Shown: one piece after another, positions 1 to 17,545 of the stretch | Position numbering within the stretch: the first letter of the stretch is position 1 | Layout of the letters: each line of letters begins with the position of its first letter | Source of the DNA: Scylla paramamosain | Lineage: Eukaryota; Arthropoda; Malacostraca; Decapoda; Portunidae | Length of the DNA stretch: 64,000 nt | Assembly (NCBI RefSeq): GCF_035594125.1 | Contig: NC_087158.1 | Span: forward strand, 8,172,501 to 8,236,500 | Direction of reading: 5' to 3' | Position numbers and translations under genes: made by a program | The notes under the pieces: model-generated | The model's database searches: none | Told to the model about the DNA's origin: nothing | What the model saw: the letters and a program-made list of their open reading frames with translations, nothing else

Positions 1-3000
1 AACTTGCCTTTAAGTGTTTTTGAGCTCCTTATATACCAAAACACTAAAACGCATGCAAAACACTCTTTATGGTGAAAAGAATAATATTACCAAAAACATA
101 TATTTTAAGTGTTTTTGATCATGTTACCAATAAAAACGCTTAAATACATGCAAAGAACCCTATTTTTTGGGAAACGAAAGGACATTACGGGAAACGTGTA
201 TTATGAGTGTTTTTAAGATCATTATTTACCAAAAAGCTAAAAGCCACAAATGATACTCTTTATTGAGAAAAAAAATAAATAAATAAGTAAAAAAATACGA
301 TATTTTTTTTCTTTCTTTTTCATCTTTACAGGTACCGAGATGCCAAAATTTGAACAAAATTCAGGAAATTATGAGTCAATTATCAAAAAAGTATATTTTA
401 GCTTTTTTTTTTTCGTACTGCTATGTACCAAACCCTAAAGTGCATGCAAAGCCACCTATATGGGGAAATTAAATGTCTTTACCAGAAAACTGTCTTATGA
501 GTGTTTTTCAGCTTGTTAGGCACCATAACGGTAAATAACATGCAAGTCACTCTATATGGGAATCTAAAACAAAATTACTGAAAACGTGTCTTCGTGTTTT
601 ACGTAGAAAAACGCTAAAACGGACGCAAACCAACCAATAAGAAGAAATAAAATAACATTACCAATAAGGTACATTTTGAGTGTTTTTGAGCTTGTTACCT
701 ACAAAAAACGCGAAAATGGATGCAAAGCACTTCCTATTGGGAAACAAGAGGACATTACGAGAAACGTGTATAATGAGTGATTTATTATTTTTGAGCAAAA
801 GAACTTGTGGTTCACAAGAACCACAGGGCAAAAAACGCAAAAACTCATGTATATCAAGAAGTTTCTTAGCTAACAAAATGCTGAAACTCATGAATAACAA
901 TATTAATTGAGGAACAGAACAACCTTACCAAATGCGTGTATTTTGAGTGTTTTCACATTCTTAGTTAGCAAAACCCCAAATAGCACGCGAAACTATGTTG
1001 GAAAAAAAATGACATTACCAGAAGTGTCTTTTGAGTGTTTTTGAGCGTGTTAGGCATTAAATCACAAAAAAAGGGCAATCACATTACATGGGAATAAATC
1101 CAACTTTTACCAAGAACTTGCCTTGAAGTGTTTTTGATCTTACAAACCAAAACGCTAAAACGCATGCAAAAAAACTCCTTTATGGAAAAGCAGAATAACA
1201 TTACTAAAAACATGTGTTTTAAGTGTTTTTTGATCATGTTACCTATAAAAACGCTTAAATACATGCAAAGAACCCTATGTTTGGGAAACGGAAGGACATT
1301 ACAAGAAACGTGTATTAGGACCGTTTTTAAGTTCCTTAAGTACCAAAACGTTAAAATCCACAAATAACACTCCTAATAGTGAAAAAAAATAGCTTTTTTT
1401 TATATTGATTTTCATAGGTACCAAGATGCCAAAATTCTGCTAAAATTCAGAGAATTTATGTGAAAAAAAGAACATTATGAAAAAAGTTAATTACAGCTCT
1501 TTTTCGGATTTTTATGTACCAAACTCTAAAGTGCATGCCACCTATATAAGGAAGTTAAACGACTTTACCAAAAACCTGTCTTTTCAGTGTTTTTCAGCAT
1601 GTTAGACACTAAAACAATAAATAATATGGAAGTCAGTCAATATGTGAATCCAAAACAAAATTACTGAAAACGTGTGTTTTCAGTGTTTTACGTAGAAAAA
1701 CGCTAAAACGGATGCAAACCAATATGAAGAAATAGAATAACATTACCAAAAAGAGTTTTTGAGCTTTTTACCTACAAAAAACGCGCAAATGGATGGAAAG
1801 CACTCTATATTGGGAAGCAAAAGGACATTACGAGAAACATGTATAATGAGTGTTTTATAGTTTCACAAGAACCACAAGGCAAAAAACGCAAAAACTCGTG
1901 TATATAGAAAAGTTTCTTACATACCAAAACGCTAAAACTCATGAATAACACTTTTAATTTAAAAACAGAACTACCTTACCAAATGTGTGTATTTTGAGTG
2001 TTTTTCACAATCTTAGTTACGAAAATCCCAAATTACAAGCGAAAATAGCTTTATGTGGGAAAAAAATGACATTACCAGAAAAGTGTCTGAGTGTTTTTGA
2101 GCGTTGTATGCAACAAAACACTAAAAAGCAGAACAATCACATTAAATTGGAATAAAACAAAATTTTTACGAAGAACTTGCCTTTAAGTGTTTCTTAACTC
2201 CTTACATACCAAAACGCTAAACGCATGCAAAACAACCTTTATGGAGAAACAAAATAACATTACCAAAAATATATATTTTGAGTGTTTTTGATCATGTTAC
2301 CTATAAAATCGCTTAAATACATGCAAAGTTTCTGAAACGAAAGGACACTACGAAAATCGTGTATTATGAGTATTTTTAAGTTCCTTAAGTACCAAAAATC
2401 TAAAACCCACAAATAACACTCTTTCTAGAGAAAAAAAAAAAAAAAAAAAAAAAAATAGATTGTTTTTTTTTTTGTTATTCATCTCCATAGGTACCGAGAT
2501 GCTAAAATTCTGAAAAAATTTAGGGAAATTATGTGAAAAAAAAAATTTAGCTTTTCCGGAGTTATGTGCGAAACCCGGAAGTGCATACAAAGCCAACTAT
2601 ATGGGGAAATTACACGACTTTACAAGAAACGTGTCTTTGGGTGTTTTCAGCAATTTCAACAATATTACTGAAAACGTGTCTTTTCAGTTTTAGCGTAGAA
2701 CGCTAAAACGGATACAGACCAACTAATATGAAGAAATAGAATAACATTACAAAAAAGTTGAGTGTTTTTGAGCTTGTTACCTACAAAAAACTCAAAAATG
2801 AATGCAAAGCAGTCTATATTGGGAAACCAAAGGATATTACAAGAAATTTGTATAATGAATGTTTTAATAGTTTTCAAGAACCATAAGGCAAAAAACGCAA
2901 TAACTCTTATATATGGAGAAGTTTCTAAGATACCAAAATTCTGAAACTCATGAATAACACTCTTAATTGAGAAACAGAACAATCTTAGGAAATGAGTGTA

Positions 3001-3682
3001 TTTTGAGTGTTTTTTTTTTTTTCACATTCTTAGTGATCCAACCCTAAATTACATGAGAAACTGTGGAAAAAAAAATGAAATTACTAGAAAAGCGTCTTTT
3101 TAGTGTTTTTCAGCGTGTTAGATAATAAAGCACTAAAAAGCAGGGCAATCACATTATATGGGAATATAACCAACTTTTACCAAGAACTTGCCTTTAAGTT
3201 TTTTTGAGCTCCTTACCTACCAAAACGGTAAAACCCATGCAAAACACCCTTTATGGAAAAACAAAATAACATTATCATAAACATGTATTATGAGTGTTTT
3301 TGAGCTTGTTACCAATAAAAAAGGCTTAAATACATGCAAAGAACCCTATGTTTGGGAATGAAAGGACATTACGAGGAATGTCTATTATGAGTGTTTATAA
3401 GTTCCTTAAGTACCAAAAAGCTAAAACCCACAAATAACACTATTTATAGAGAAAAAAAAATTAATGAAAAAATAGCATTTTTTTTATTGATCTTCATAGG
3501 TACCGAGATGCCAAAATTCTGGCAAAATTGAGGAAGATTACGTGAAAAAAAAGAATATTATGAAAAAAGTTAATTTTAGCTTTTTTTCGGACTCTTATGT
3601 ACCAAACCCGACTTTACAAGAAACTTGTCTTTTGGGTGTTTTTCAGCATGTTAGGCGACAAAACAATAAATAACATGGAAGT
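1..3682 (+). repeat. Satellite array in ~1.1 kb higher-order repeats, block 1
   Basis: Tandem ~85-99 bp monomers read in plus orientation. About twelve successive monomer types (recognisable by endings such as AGCGTGTTAGGCAATA, ATCATGTTACCTATA, AAGTTCCTTAAGTACC and CATAGGTACCGAGATGCC) recur in fixed order, giving a HOR. The GTACCGAGATGCC marker falls near 333, 1,418, 2,491 and 3,499, so spacing is about 1,085, 1,073 and 1,008 bp. Each HOR also carries a half-monomer (AACGCAAAAACTCGTGTA) and an A-rich (AAAT)n tract followed by a T-run just before the marker. This block aligns by eye with 38,349 onward. No coding content is supported. Confidence 0.9.
804..827. repeat. HOR variant with new 10-bp-stem hairpin
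   Basis: The usual monomer reads TTTCACAAGAACCACAAGG. Here the left side has become CTTGTGGTTC, the reverse complement of the GAACCACAAG to its right, with ACAA between (one mismatch in this copy). The same variant occurs at 33,834-33,857 and 39,160-39,183, so it arose once and spread with the HOR. Confidence 0.75.
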
Positions 3683-5096
3683 TGAATTTTTTTCACATTG
3701 TCAGGTAGCAAAACACCATAATGCTTCCTCGCTATACGAGAAAATTAAACAACAATGTAAGAAATGTGTTTTTATGTGTTTTTCCGCGTGTTAGGCACGA
3801 AAACGCTAAATAGCATGGAAAGCACCTTATATAGAAATGCAAAATAATAAGCATGTCTTTTAAGTGTTTTAAACTTTTTACGTTCCAAAACGCTAAAACA
3901 CGTGCAACAAACACGAATAATCTTACCAAATAGAAAAAAAAACTTACCAAAAACGTGTATTTTGAGTCTTTTTGAGTCTGTTACGTACATCATCTTAAAA
4001 ATGCATGTAAAGCACCCTGTATGAGGAAACGATAGGACATTACAAGAAACGTGCATTATCAGAGTTTTGAGTCTCTTAGGTACCAAACACTAAACCGCCT
4101 GAATGAAAATTAAATATATTCTATATCTCTTAATAGAGAAACAGAACATCACCAAAAACGTGTTTCTGAGTTTTTTTTTTTTCCTATTTATGTACCAAAA
4201 CGTCAAAATACATACGAAGCATCCTATATGGGGAAGTGGAAAGACATTTGGAGAAACAAGTTTTATTTGTGTTTTTGAGTTTCCTAAGTGAGCTTTCTAA
4301 GTACCAAAACGCAAAAAAGGATGAATAGCACCCTATATAGAGAAAAAGAACAACATTACCTAAAATCTTTATTTTGAGCGTTTTTCACATTATGTAGCAA
4401 AACATCATAATGCATGCAGATCCCTATATGTAGAAGCAAAACGATATTACAGGAAACGTGTCTTTTGAGTGTTTACTTGAGTGTTAGGAATCAAAATGCT
4501 AAAAAGCATTGAAAGCACCCTATTTGGCAATATAAAATAACTTTACCAAGAAAGTATCTTTAGAGTGTTTTTCACCTTCTTACATCCGAAATTGCTGAAA
4601 AGCATGTAAAACAACCTTTATGGAGAAACAAATTAGCATTACCAAAAACTTGTATTTTGATTGTTTTTGTGCTTGTTAAGTATAAAAGTGCCAAATTACA
4701 CGCAAAGCATCCTACATGGAGAAAAGAAAGGACATTACGAGAAAAGTGTGTTATGAGAGATTTTGAGCTTTTTAGGTACCCAGACTCAAAAACACATTAG
4801 AACTTTATATGGAAAAATAACTCTACCGAAAACTTTTACTTAAACTTTTTTTTTCATATTGTTAAGTATCAAAAGACAAAATGCATTGGAAGCCCCCTTT
4901 ATCGGGAAATGAAACGACATTATCATCAACGTGTCTTTTCAGTGTTTTTCAACGTGTTAGACACCAAAACGCTGAAAAGTATGGAAATCGCTCCATAAAG
5001 GAATACAAAATAACATTACTAAAAACGTGTTTTAAAGGTTCTTATGTACAGAAACGCTAAAACTCAAGCAAAACACCCTTTATAGAGAAGCGAAAT
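3683..5096 (+). repeat. Diverged plus-orientation monomers upstream of LINE copy 1
   Basis: Recognisable satellite monomers that do not follow the HOR order. They align closely with 45,280-46,706 and 58,540-59,952. The left edge near 3,682 is a junction where the HOR (…AACATGGAAGT) switches abruptly into TTTTTTCACATTGTCAGG. Relative to the copy near 42,100-45,280 about 3.2 kb is missing. Confidence 0.85.
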
Positions 5097-7151
5097 GAAT
5101 ATTTCGTTGATAAATTACATTCAGGACAGTTAGGGAATATCCCTTACAGAAGAATAAGATCGCAGAAAAATTATCCTAAATGGATGACTGTGGTTAAAAC
5201 ATTACATAGGGCGAAAGAGAAGTATATATGAGATTAAAGACAGGGGAAGTGGTTTTAAGGCCATAATATAATGAATTAGAAAAGTCAGAAGTTTAACAAG
5301 GAAAGCTAAAAAAGAGATATGAATTAAAGGTAGCCAGCCAAGCGAAAATGGACCCCAAGGGATTTTAACAGGCATATAAGACGAAGAATAGAGAAAAATA
5401 GTTTCTTAAAGACAGCAGAATGGGACCTGCTTAGTTGTTGAGAGGAGATTAGTAAAATTGTGAACGAGTATTTTTTAACTGTCTTTGTCGAGGAAAACAT
5501 GCAGGATTTTCCGAATAGTGACAAGATATTTAGAGTAGAAGAAAATGAGAAGCTGACAGATATTACCATAACTAAAGAGATAGTGGAACAGGAGATAGAT
5601 AAGCTGAAAAGTTCAAGTCACCAGGACCAGATGAAATATATTCCAGAGTATTTAAGGAATAGAAAAAGGTCATAAGTACATTGTTAGTTTCTGTCCTTAG
5701 GAAATCACTTTAGTCATGTGAGGTATGGGTAATGTTGAGGCAGGCAAATATAGTACCTACCTTTAAGAAAGGAGAAAAAAAAATTAACGTCTAATTATAG
5801 ACTTGTCAGCTTAACTTCTGTTGAATGTTAAATAATGGAGTCAATAATAGCGAAGAACATTTAAGAGCATTTAGACAAACATAACTTGATAAATCAGTTA
5901 CAAAATGGCTTCACGAAGAGGGAGTCTTACCTGACAAACTTGGTAAGTTTATACAGTAAGGTTTACCAGGCGGAAGATAATGGTGATAGTTATGGCATTC
6001 TATATCAGGACTTTAGTAAAGCGTTTGACAAGGTAACCCATCAGAGGCTACTGAGAAAGGTTAGGGCGCACGAGAGAGATGAGGTGTTTAGATTGGATAA
6101 GGTCATGGCTAAGCGGCAGGCGACAGAGCGTTGTAATAAACGGCTCTAAATCCGAGTGGGGTCAAGTAATTATTGGGGTGACAAAGGGATTATTAGTATT
6201 AGGGCTGATGTTGTTTGTATTATATGTCAATGACTTGGATAGTGGAATTAGTAGTGTTGTTAGTAAATTTGCGTATGACACGAGAATATGTAGATTAATT
6301 AGGTCAGAATCGCATACCATCGCCTTGCAGGCAGATTTGGATAGGATGAACGAATGGACAGACAGATGGCAAATACAGTTTAATATCAACAAATGCAAAG
6401 CACTTAGCGTAAGTAGAAGAAACCCACACAGTAGTTACACAATGAACAACCAAGTTCTGGTAGGTTCAAAGTAAGAATTTGAGATTTAAAGTTAGCTCTG
6501 AACTCCGTCTAAGAAAGCAATGCAAAGAGGGCAGCAACAAAGCAAATAGTGTATTATGATTCATTTTCAGGAATGCTAAAACTAGAACACCCGAAGTAAT
6601 ATTAAAGTTACATTTGGCGCTAGTCAGATTTCATCTAGACTACGCTGTCCAATTCTGGTCACCACATCACAGGAAAGATTAAGGTCTATTAGAATCAGTA
6701 CAAAGGAGAATGACTAAAAGGTTACAGGGGATGAGGAGTGTTCCTTACGAAGCGAGACTCAAGCTGTTAAATTTACATTTTTTAGAGAGACGTAGGTTAA
6801 GAGTTGGAGCTGATAGAAGTCTTTAAATGGTACATGGGTTATAACAAGGGGAACATAAGGAAAATTCTTAGAATCTGTAACCATGATAGAACAAGAAAAA
6901 CGGGTTCAAGCCTGAAAACTTGATGTTCAAAAAGGAGACAGGAAAGAATTGGTTCTCAAATAGAGTAGTAAATGATTGGAACAGACGTATTAATGAAGTT
7001 CTTAGTGCTGATTCATTTGGGAACTGTAAGAAAAAATTACACATTTATGGATGGGGATGATAGGTGGAAATAGGTAGGAATATTTCATACAAGTACTGCC
7101 ACGTGTAGGCCTGATGCCTTCTTGCAGATTTACTTATTTCTTATGTTCTTA
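5097..7151 (+). mobile_element. 5'-truncated non-LTR retrotransposon (LINE), copy 1
   Basis: Non-satellite sequence of about 2.05 kb interrupts one satellite monomer between GAGAAGCGAAAT and ATTACCAAAAGCG. It begins within the linker after the endonuclease (frames reading DPKWMT and AKMDPKGF), continues through reverse transcriptase and the C-terminal region (HLDYAVQFWSPHHRKD), and ends with GTAGGCCTGATGCC and a TTCTTATG-type tail. The 5' end, the endonuclease and any ORF1 are missing. The octamer tail and protein style suggest a CR1/L2/Jockey-like group; the clade cannot be fixed without a search. Stops and frameshifts throughout make it non-autonomous. Copies 2 and 3 have the same boundaries within the same monomer. 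Confidence 0.88.
5886..6474 (+). pseudogene. LINE reverse transcriptase fragment, copy 1 (frameshifted, catalytic motif lost)
   Basis: Two overlapping frames give the RT core. The first (5,886-6,149) has QNGFTKRESYLTNLV and motif A as QDFSKAFDKV, with its aspartates present. A frameshift around 6,085-6,110 moves the reading to a second frame (6,079-6,474) with WLSGRRQSVVINGSKSEWG, a damaged motif B (VTKGLLVLG where VPQGSVLGP is usual), then YVNDLDSGISSVV. Motif C, normally F-A-D-D, reads F-A-Y-D near 6,270, so one catalytic aspartate is gone. The next stretch, LDRMNEWTDRWQ, is typical of LINE RT thumb regions. Upstream, the expected K-S-P-G-P-D finger motif is also out of frame (reads SSHQDQMKY near 5,620). 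This copy cannot encode an active RT. Confidence 0.85.
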
Positions 7152-10100
7152 TTACCAAAAGCGTGTATTTTCAGTGTTTTTTTCAGCTATTACGTGAAAA
7201 AAAATGCCAAAATGCATGAAAAGCACCCCATATCAGGAAAAAAAGGGACATTACGAGAAACGTGCATTATGAGAGTTTTTGAGATTCTTAGATACCAAAA
7301 CGCTAAAACTCTTGAATAACACTCTTAATTGAGAAACGGAACAACCTTACCAAATGCGTGTATTTTGAGTGTTTTTCACATTCTTGGTTACCAAAACCCA
7401 AAATTTCATGCGAAAATAGCTTTATATGGGAAAAAAAATTACATTATCATAAAAGTGTCTTTTGAGTGTTTTTGAGCGTGTTAGGCAATAAAGCACTAAA
7501 AAGAAGGGCAATCACATTACATGTGAATAAAACCAACTTTTACCAAGAATTTACATTTAAGTGTTTTTGAGCTCCTTACATACCAAAACGCTAAAACGCA
7601 TATAAAATATCCTTTATGGAGAAACAGAAAAACATTACCAAAAACATGTATTTTGAGTGTTTTTGATCATGTTACCTATAAAAACGCTTAAATACATGCA
7701 AAGAACCCTATGTTTGGGAAACAAAAGTATATTACGAGAAACGTGTATTATGAGTGTTCTTAAGTTCCTTAAGTACCAAAAAGCTAAAAAAAAAAATAAA
7801 TAAAGAAAAAAATACCATTTTTTTTATCTTCATAGATACAGAGATGCCAAAATTCTGTAAAAATTCAGTGAAATTATGTGGAAAAAAGAACATTATCGAA
7901 AAAGATAATTTTAGCTTTTTTTTCGGACTGTTATGTACCAAACCCTAAAGTGCATGGAAAGCCATCTATATGAGGAAATTAAACGACTTTCCAAGAAAAC
8001 TGTCTTTTGAGTGTTTTTCAGCATGTTAGGCACCAAAACGATAAATAATATGGAAGTCTCTCTATATGGGAATGTAAAAGAAAATTACTGAAAACGTGTC
8101 TTTTCAGTGTTTTACGTAGAAAAACTTTAAAACGGATGCAATCCAAACTATATCAAGAAATAGAAAAACATTAACCAAAAAGGTATATTTTGAGTGTTTT
8201 TGAGCTTGTTACCTACAAAAAACACGAAAAAGGATGCTAAGCCCTCTATATTGGGCAACAAAAGGATATTACGAGAAACGTGTATAATGAGTGTTTTATA
8301 GTTTCACAAGAACCATAAGGCAAAAAACGCAAAAAACTCGTGTGTATGGAGAAGTTTCTTACATACCAAAGTGCTGAAACTCATGAATAACACTCTTAAT
8401 TGAGAAACAGAACATCCTTACTATATGCGTGTATTTTGAGTGCTTTTCACATTCTTAGTTACTAAAACCCAAAATTGCATGCGAAACTAACTTTATTTGG
8501 GAAAAAAAATGACATTACCAGAAAAGTGTCTTTTGAGTGTTTTTGAGCATGTTAGGCAATAAAGCACTAAAAAGCAGGGCAATCACATTACATGGGAATA
8601 AAACCAACTTTTACCAAGAACTTGACTTTAAGTGTTTTTGATATCCTTACATACCAAAACACTAAAACGCATGCAAAACATCCTTTATGGAGAAACAGAA
8701 TAACATTACAAAAACATATATTTTGAGTGTTTTTGATCATGTTATCTATAAAAACGCTTAAATACCTGGAAAGAACCATATGTTTGGGAAAGGAAAGGAC
8801 ATTACAAGAAACGTGTATTATGAGTGTTTTTTAAGTTCCTTAAGTACCAAAAAGCTAAAACCCACAAATAAAACTATTTATTTAGAAAAAATAAAATAAA
8901 TAAATAAAAAATATAAGATTTTCTTTTTTTTTTGTTATTCATCTTCATAGGTACCGAGATGACAAAATTCTGGCAAAATTCAGGGCAATTATGTGATAAA
9001 AGAACATTATCCAAAAAGTTAATTTTAGCTTTTTTTTCGGACTGTTATGTACCAAACCCTAAAGTGCATGCAAAGCCACCTACATGGGAAAATTAAACGA
9101 CTTTACCAGAAACCTGTCTTTTGAGTGTTTTTTCAGCATGTTAAGCAACAAAACGATAAATAATATGGAAATCAATCAATATGGGAATACAAAATAAAAT
9201 TACTGAAAAAGTTTCTTTTTAGTGTTTTACGTAGAAAAACGCTAAAACGGATGCAAACCAACCAATATGAAGAAATAGAATAACATTACCAAAAATATGT
9301 ATTTTGAGTGTTTTTGATCATGTTACTTATAAAAACGCTTAAATACATGCAATGAACCCTATGTTTAGGAAAGGAAAGGACATTACGAGAAACGTGTATT
9401 ATGAGTGTTTTGAAGTTCCTTAAGTACCAAAAAGTTAAAACCCAAAAATAGCACTCTTTATAGAGGAAAAATAAATAAATAAAAAATAGGATTTTTTTTT
9501 TTATTAATTTTCATAGGTACGAAGGTGCCAAAATTCTGGCAAAGTTCAGGGAAATTATGTTAAGAAAGAACATCATGAAAAAAGTTAATTTTAGCTTTTT
9601 TTCGGACTGTTATGTACCAAACCCTAAAGTGCATTAAAAGCCACCTATATGGGGAAATTAAACGACTTTACCAGAAACCTCTCTTTTGAGTGTTTTTCAG
9701 CATGTTAGGCACCAAAACGATAAATAATATGGAAGTATATCTGTATGGGAATCCAAAATAAAATTACTAAAAACGTTTGTTTTCAGTGTTTTACGTAGAA
9801 AAACGCTAAAACAGATGCAAACCAACCAATATGAAGAAATAGAATAACATTATCAAAAAGGTATATTTTGAGTGTTTTTGAGCTTGTTACCTACAAAAAA
9901 CGCGAAAATGGATGGAAACAAAAGGACATTACGAGAAACGTGTATAATGAGTGTTTTATAGTTTCACAAGAACCACAAGGCAAAACACGCAAAAACTCGT
10001 GTATATGGAGAAGTTTCTTAGATACCAAAATGCTGAAACTCATGAATAACACTCTTGATTGAGAAACAGAAAAACCTTACCAAATGCGTGTATTTTGAGT

Positions 10101-10548
10101 GCTTTTCATATTCTTAGTTACCAAAACCCCAAATTGCATGCGAAACTAGCTTTATGTGGGAAAAAAAATGACATTACCAGAAAAGTGTCTTTTGAGTGTT
10201 TTTGATCGTGATAGGTAATAAAGCACTAAAAAGCTGAGCAATCACATTACATGGGAATAAAACCAACTTTTACCGAGACCTTGCCTTTAAGTGTTTTAAA
10301 GCTCTTCACATACCAAAACACTAAAACGCATACAAAACGGCCTATATTGAGAAACAGAAAAACATTACCAAAAACGTGTGCTTTGATTGATTTCCAGCTT
10401 GTTATATTTAAAATTTTCAAAATATATGTAAAGGAGCCTATTTCGGGTAACGAAACGACATTCCCGGAATTATGTTGTTTCATTACTTTTAAGCGTAGTA
10501 AGCACCTAACGCTAGAAAAAAAAAAAAATATGGAAAATACTCTATATA
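7152..10548 (+). repeat. Satellite HOR block 2, downstream of LINE copy 1
   Basis: Plus-orientation HOR resumes directly after the LINE tail and aligns with 48,678-52,107. HOR markers lie near 7,830, 8,951 and 9,517. The last ~250 bp (AAAATTTTCAAAATATATG, then CACCTAACGCTAG plus A-run) are diverged monomers also present at 51,950-52,107, where the copy breaks off at CTCTATATA. Confidence 0.88.
8951..9516 (+). repeat. Short 566-bp HOR (half unit)
   Basis: The interval between GTACCGAGATG and GTACGAAGGTG markers is 566 bp instead of ~1.1 kb. Near 9,290 the sequence passes from the monomer containing GAAATAGAATAACATTACC straight into the one ending GATCATGTTACTTATA, skipping about six monomers. 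The same short unit recurs at 50,492-51,058. Confidence 0.85.
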
Positions 10549-17207
<6,659 letters not shown>

Positions 17208-17437
17208 GACAATTGCCTAATGTGAACATTAGGCAGAAAATTGCCTAATGTGTACATCAAGCAAGTAGGTTGCGTAAAGTTTACAAATTGTTAACATTAG
17301 GCAAAAAATGCCTATTGTTCAAATTATGCAGCTCAATTTTGCCCAATGTGAATAAGGAAAACATAATTAATTAATGCAATATTAGTATAAGTAAAATACT
17401 CGTAGGTCAATCGATCTCAGGGTTCAGTTGAGTCCAA

Positions 17438-17545
17438 TCACAAATTTTTGCATGATCTACCTGGGTGACAGCGCGAGTTGCATTTAATTTCTTTTCTTAG
17501 GCAGCTGCACCTTCCTGATGTACATTGAGTAGTACATTGACACTT
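17438..17545 (-). pseudogene. Out-of-frame cysteine-rich C-terminal tail of the transposase
   Basis: In the frame next to the main one, the sense strand reads K-C-x-C-x3-C-x4-C-x-C, then C-N-S-R-C-H and a final C before a stop at 17,438-17,440. Related KRBA2-like/Ginger-like proteins commonly end in such a CxC-rich, RCH-containing tail just after a G-G-x-G-Q stretch. Here the main frame has A-T-G-G-Q immediately upstream and then leaves this frame, reading through to a stop at 17,497. A small indel of net one base (mod 3) near 17,546-17,556 explains it. The cysteines themselves survive, so the indel looks recent, or it is an assembly or read error. Confidence 0.75.

Noticed and set aside
680..910. 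Recurrent 60-130-residue open frames across the satellite (MFLSLLPTKN-, MGIKPTFTE-, MYLSVFIGNM-like) that look like a gene family
   Set aside because: They are the same satellite monomers translated in frames that happen to be open. Frames change between monomers, both strands are open equally, and composition follows the AT-rich repeat. No domain, start context or conserved length.
1..5000. CRISPR-like array because of regularly spaced repeats
   Set aside because: Repeats are contiguous ~93-bp satellite monomers with no unique spacers, in a eukaryotic context with LINE and DNA transposon; no cas genes.
5324..5569. Minus-strand frames over the LINE copies (also 46,917-47,180 and 60,168-60,431; 6,162-6,398; 47,773-48,009)
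   Set aside because: Antisense shadows of LINE sequence, conserved only because the three copies are duplicates.
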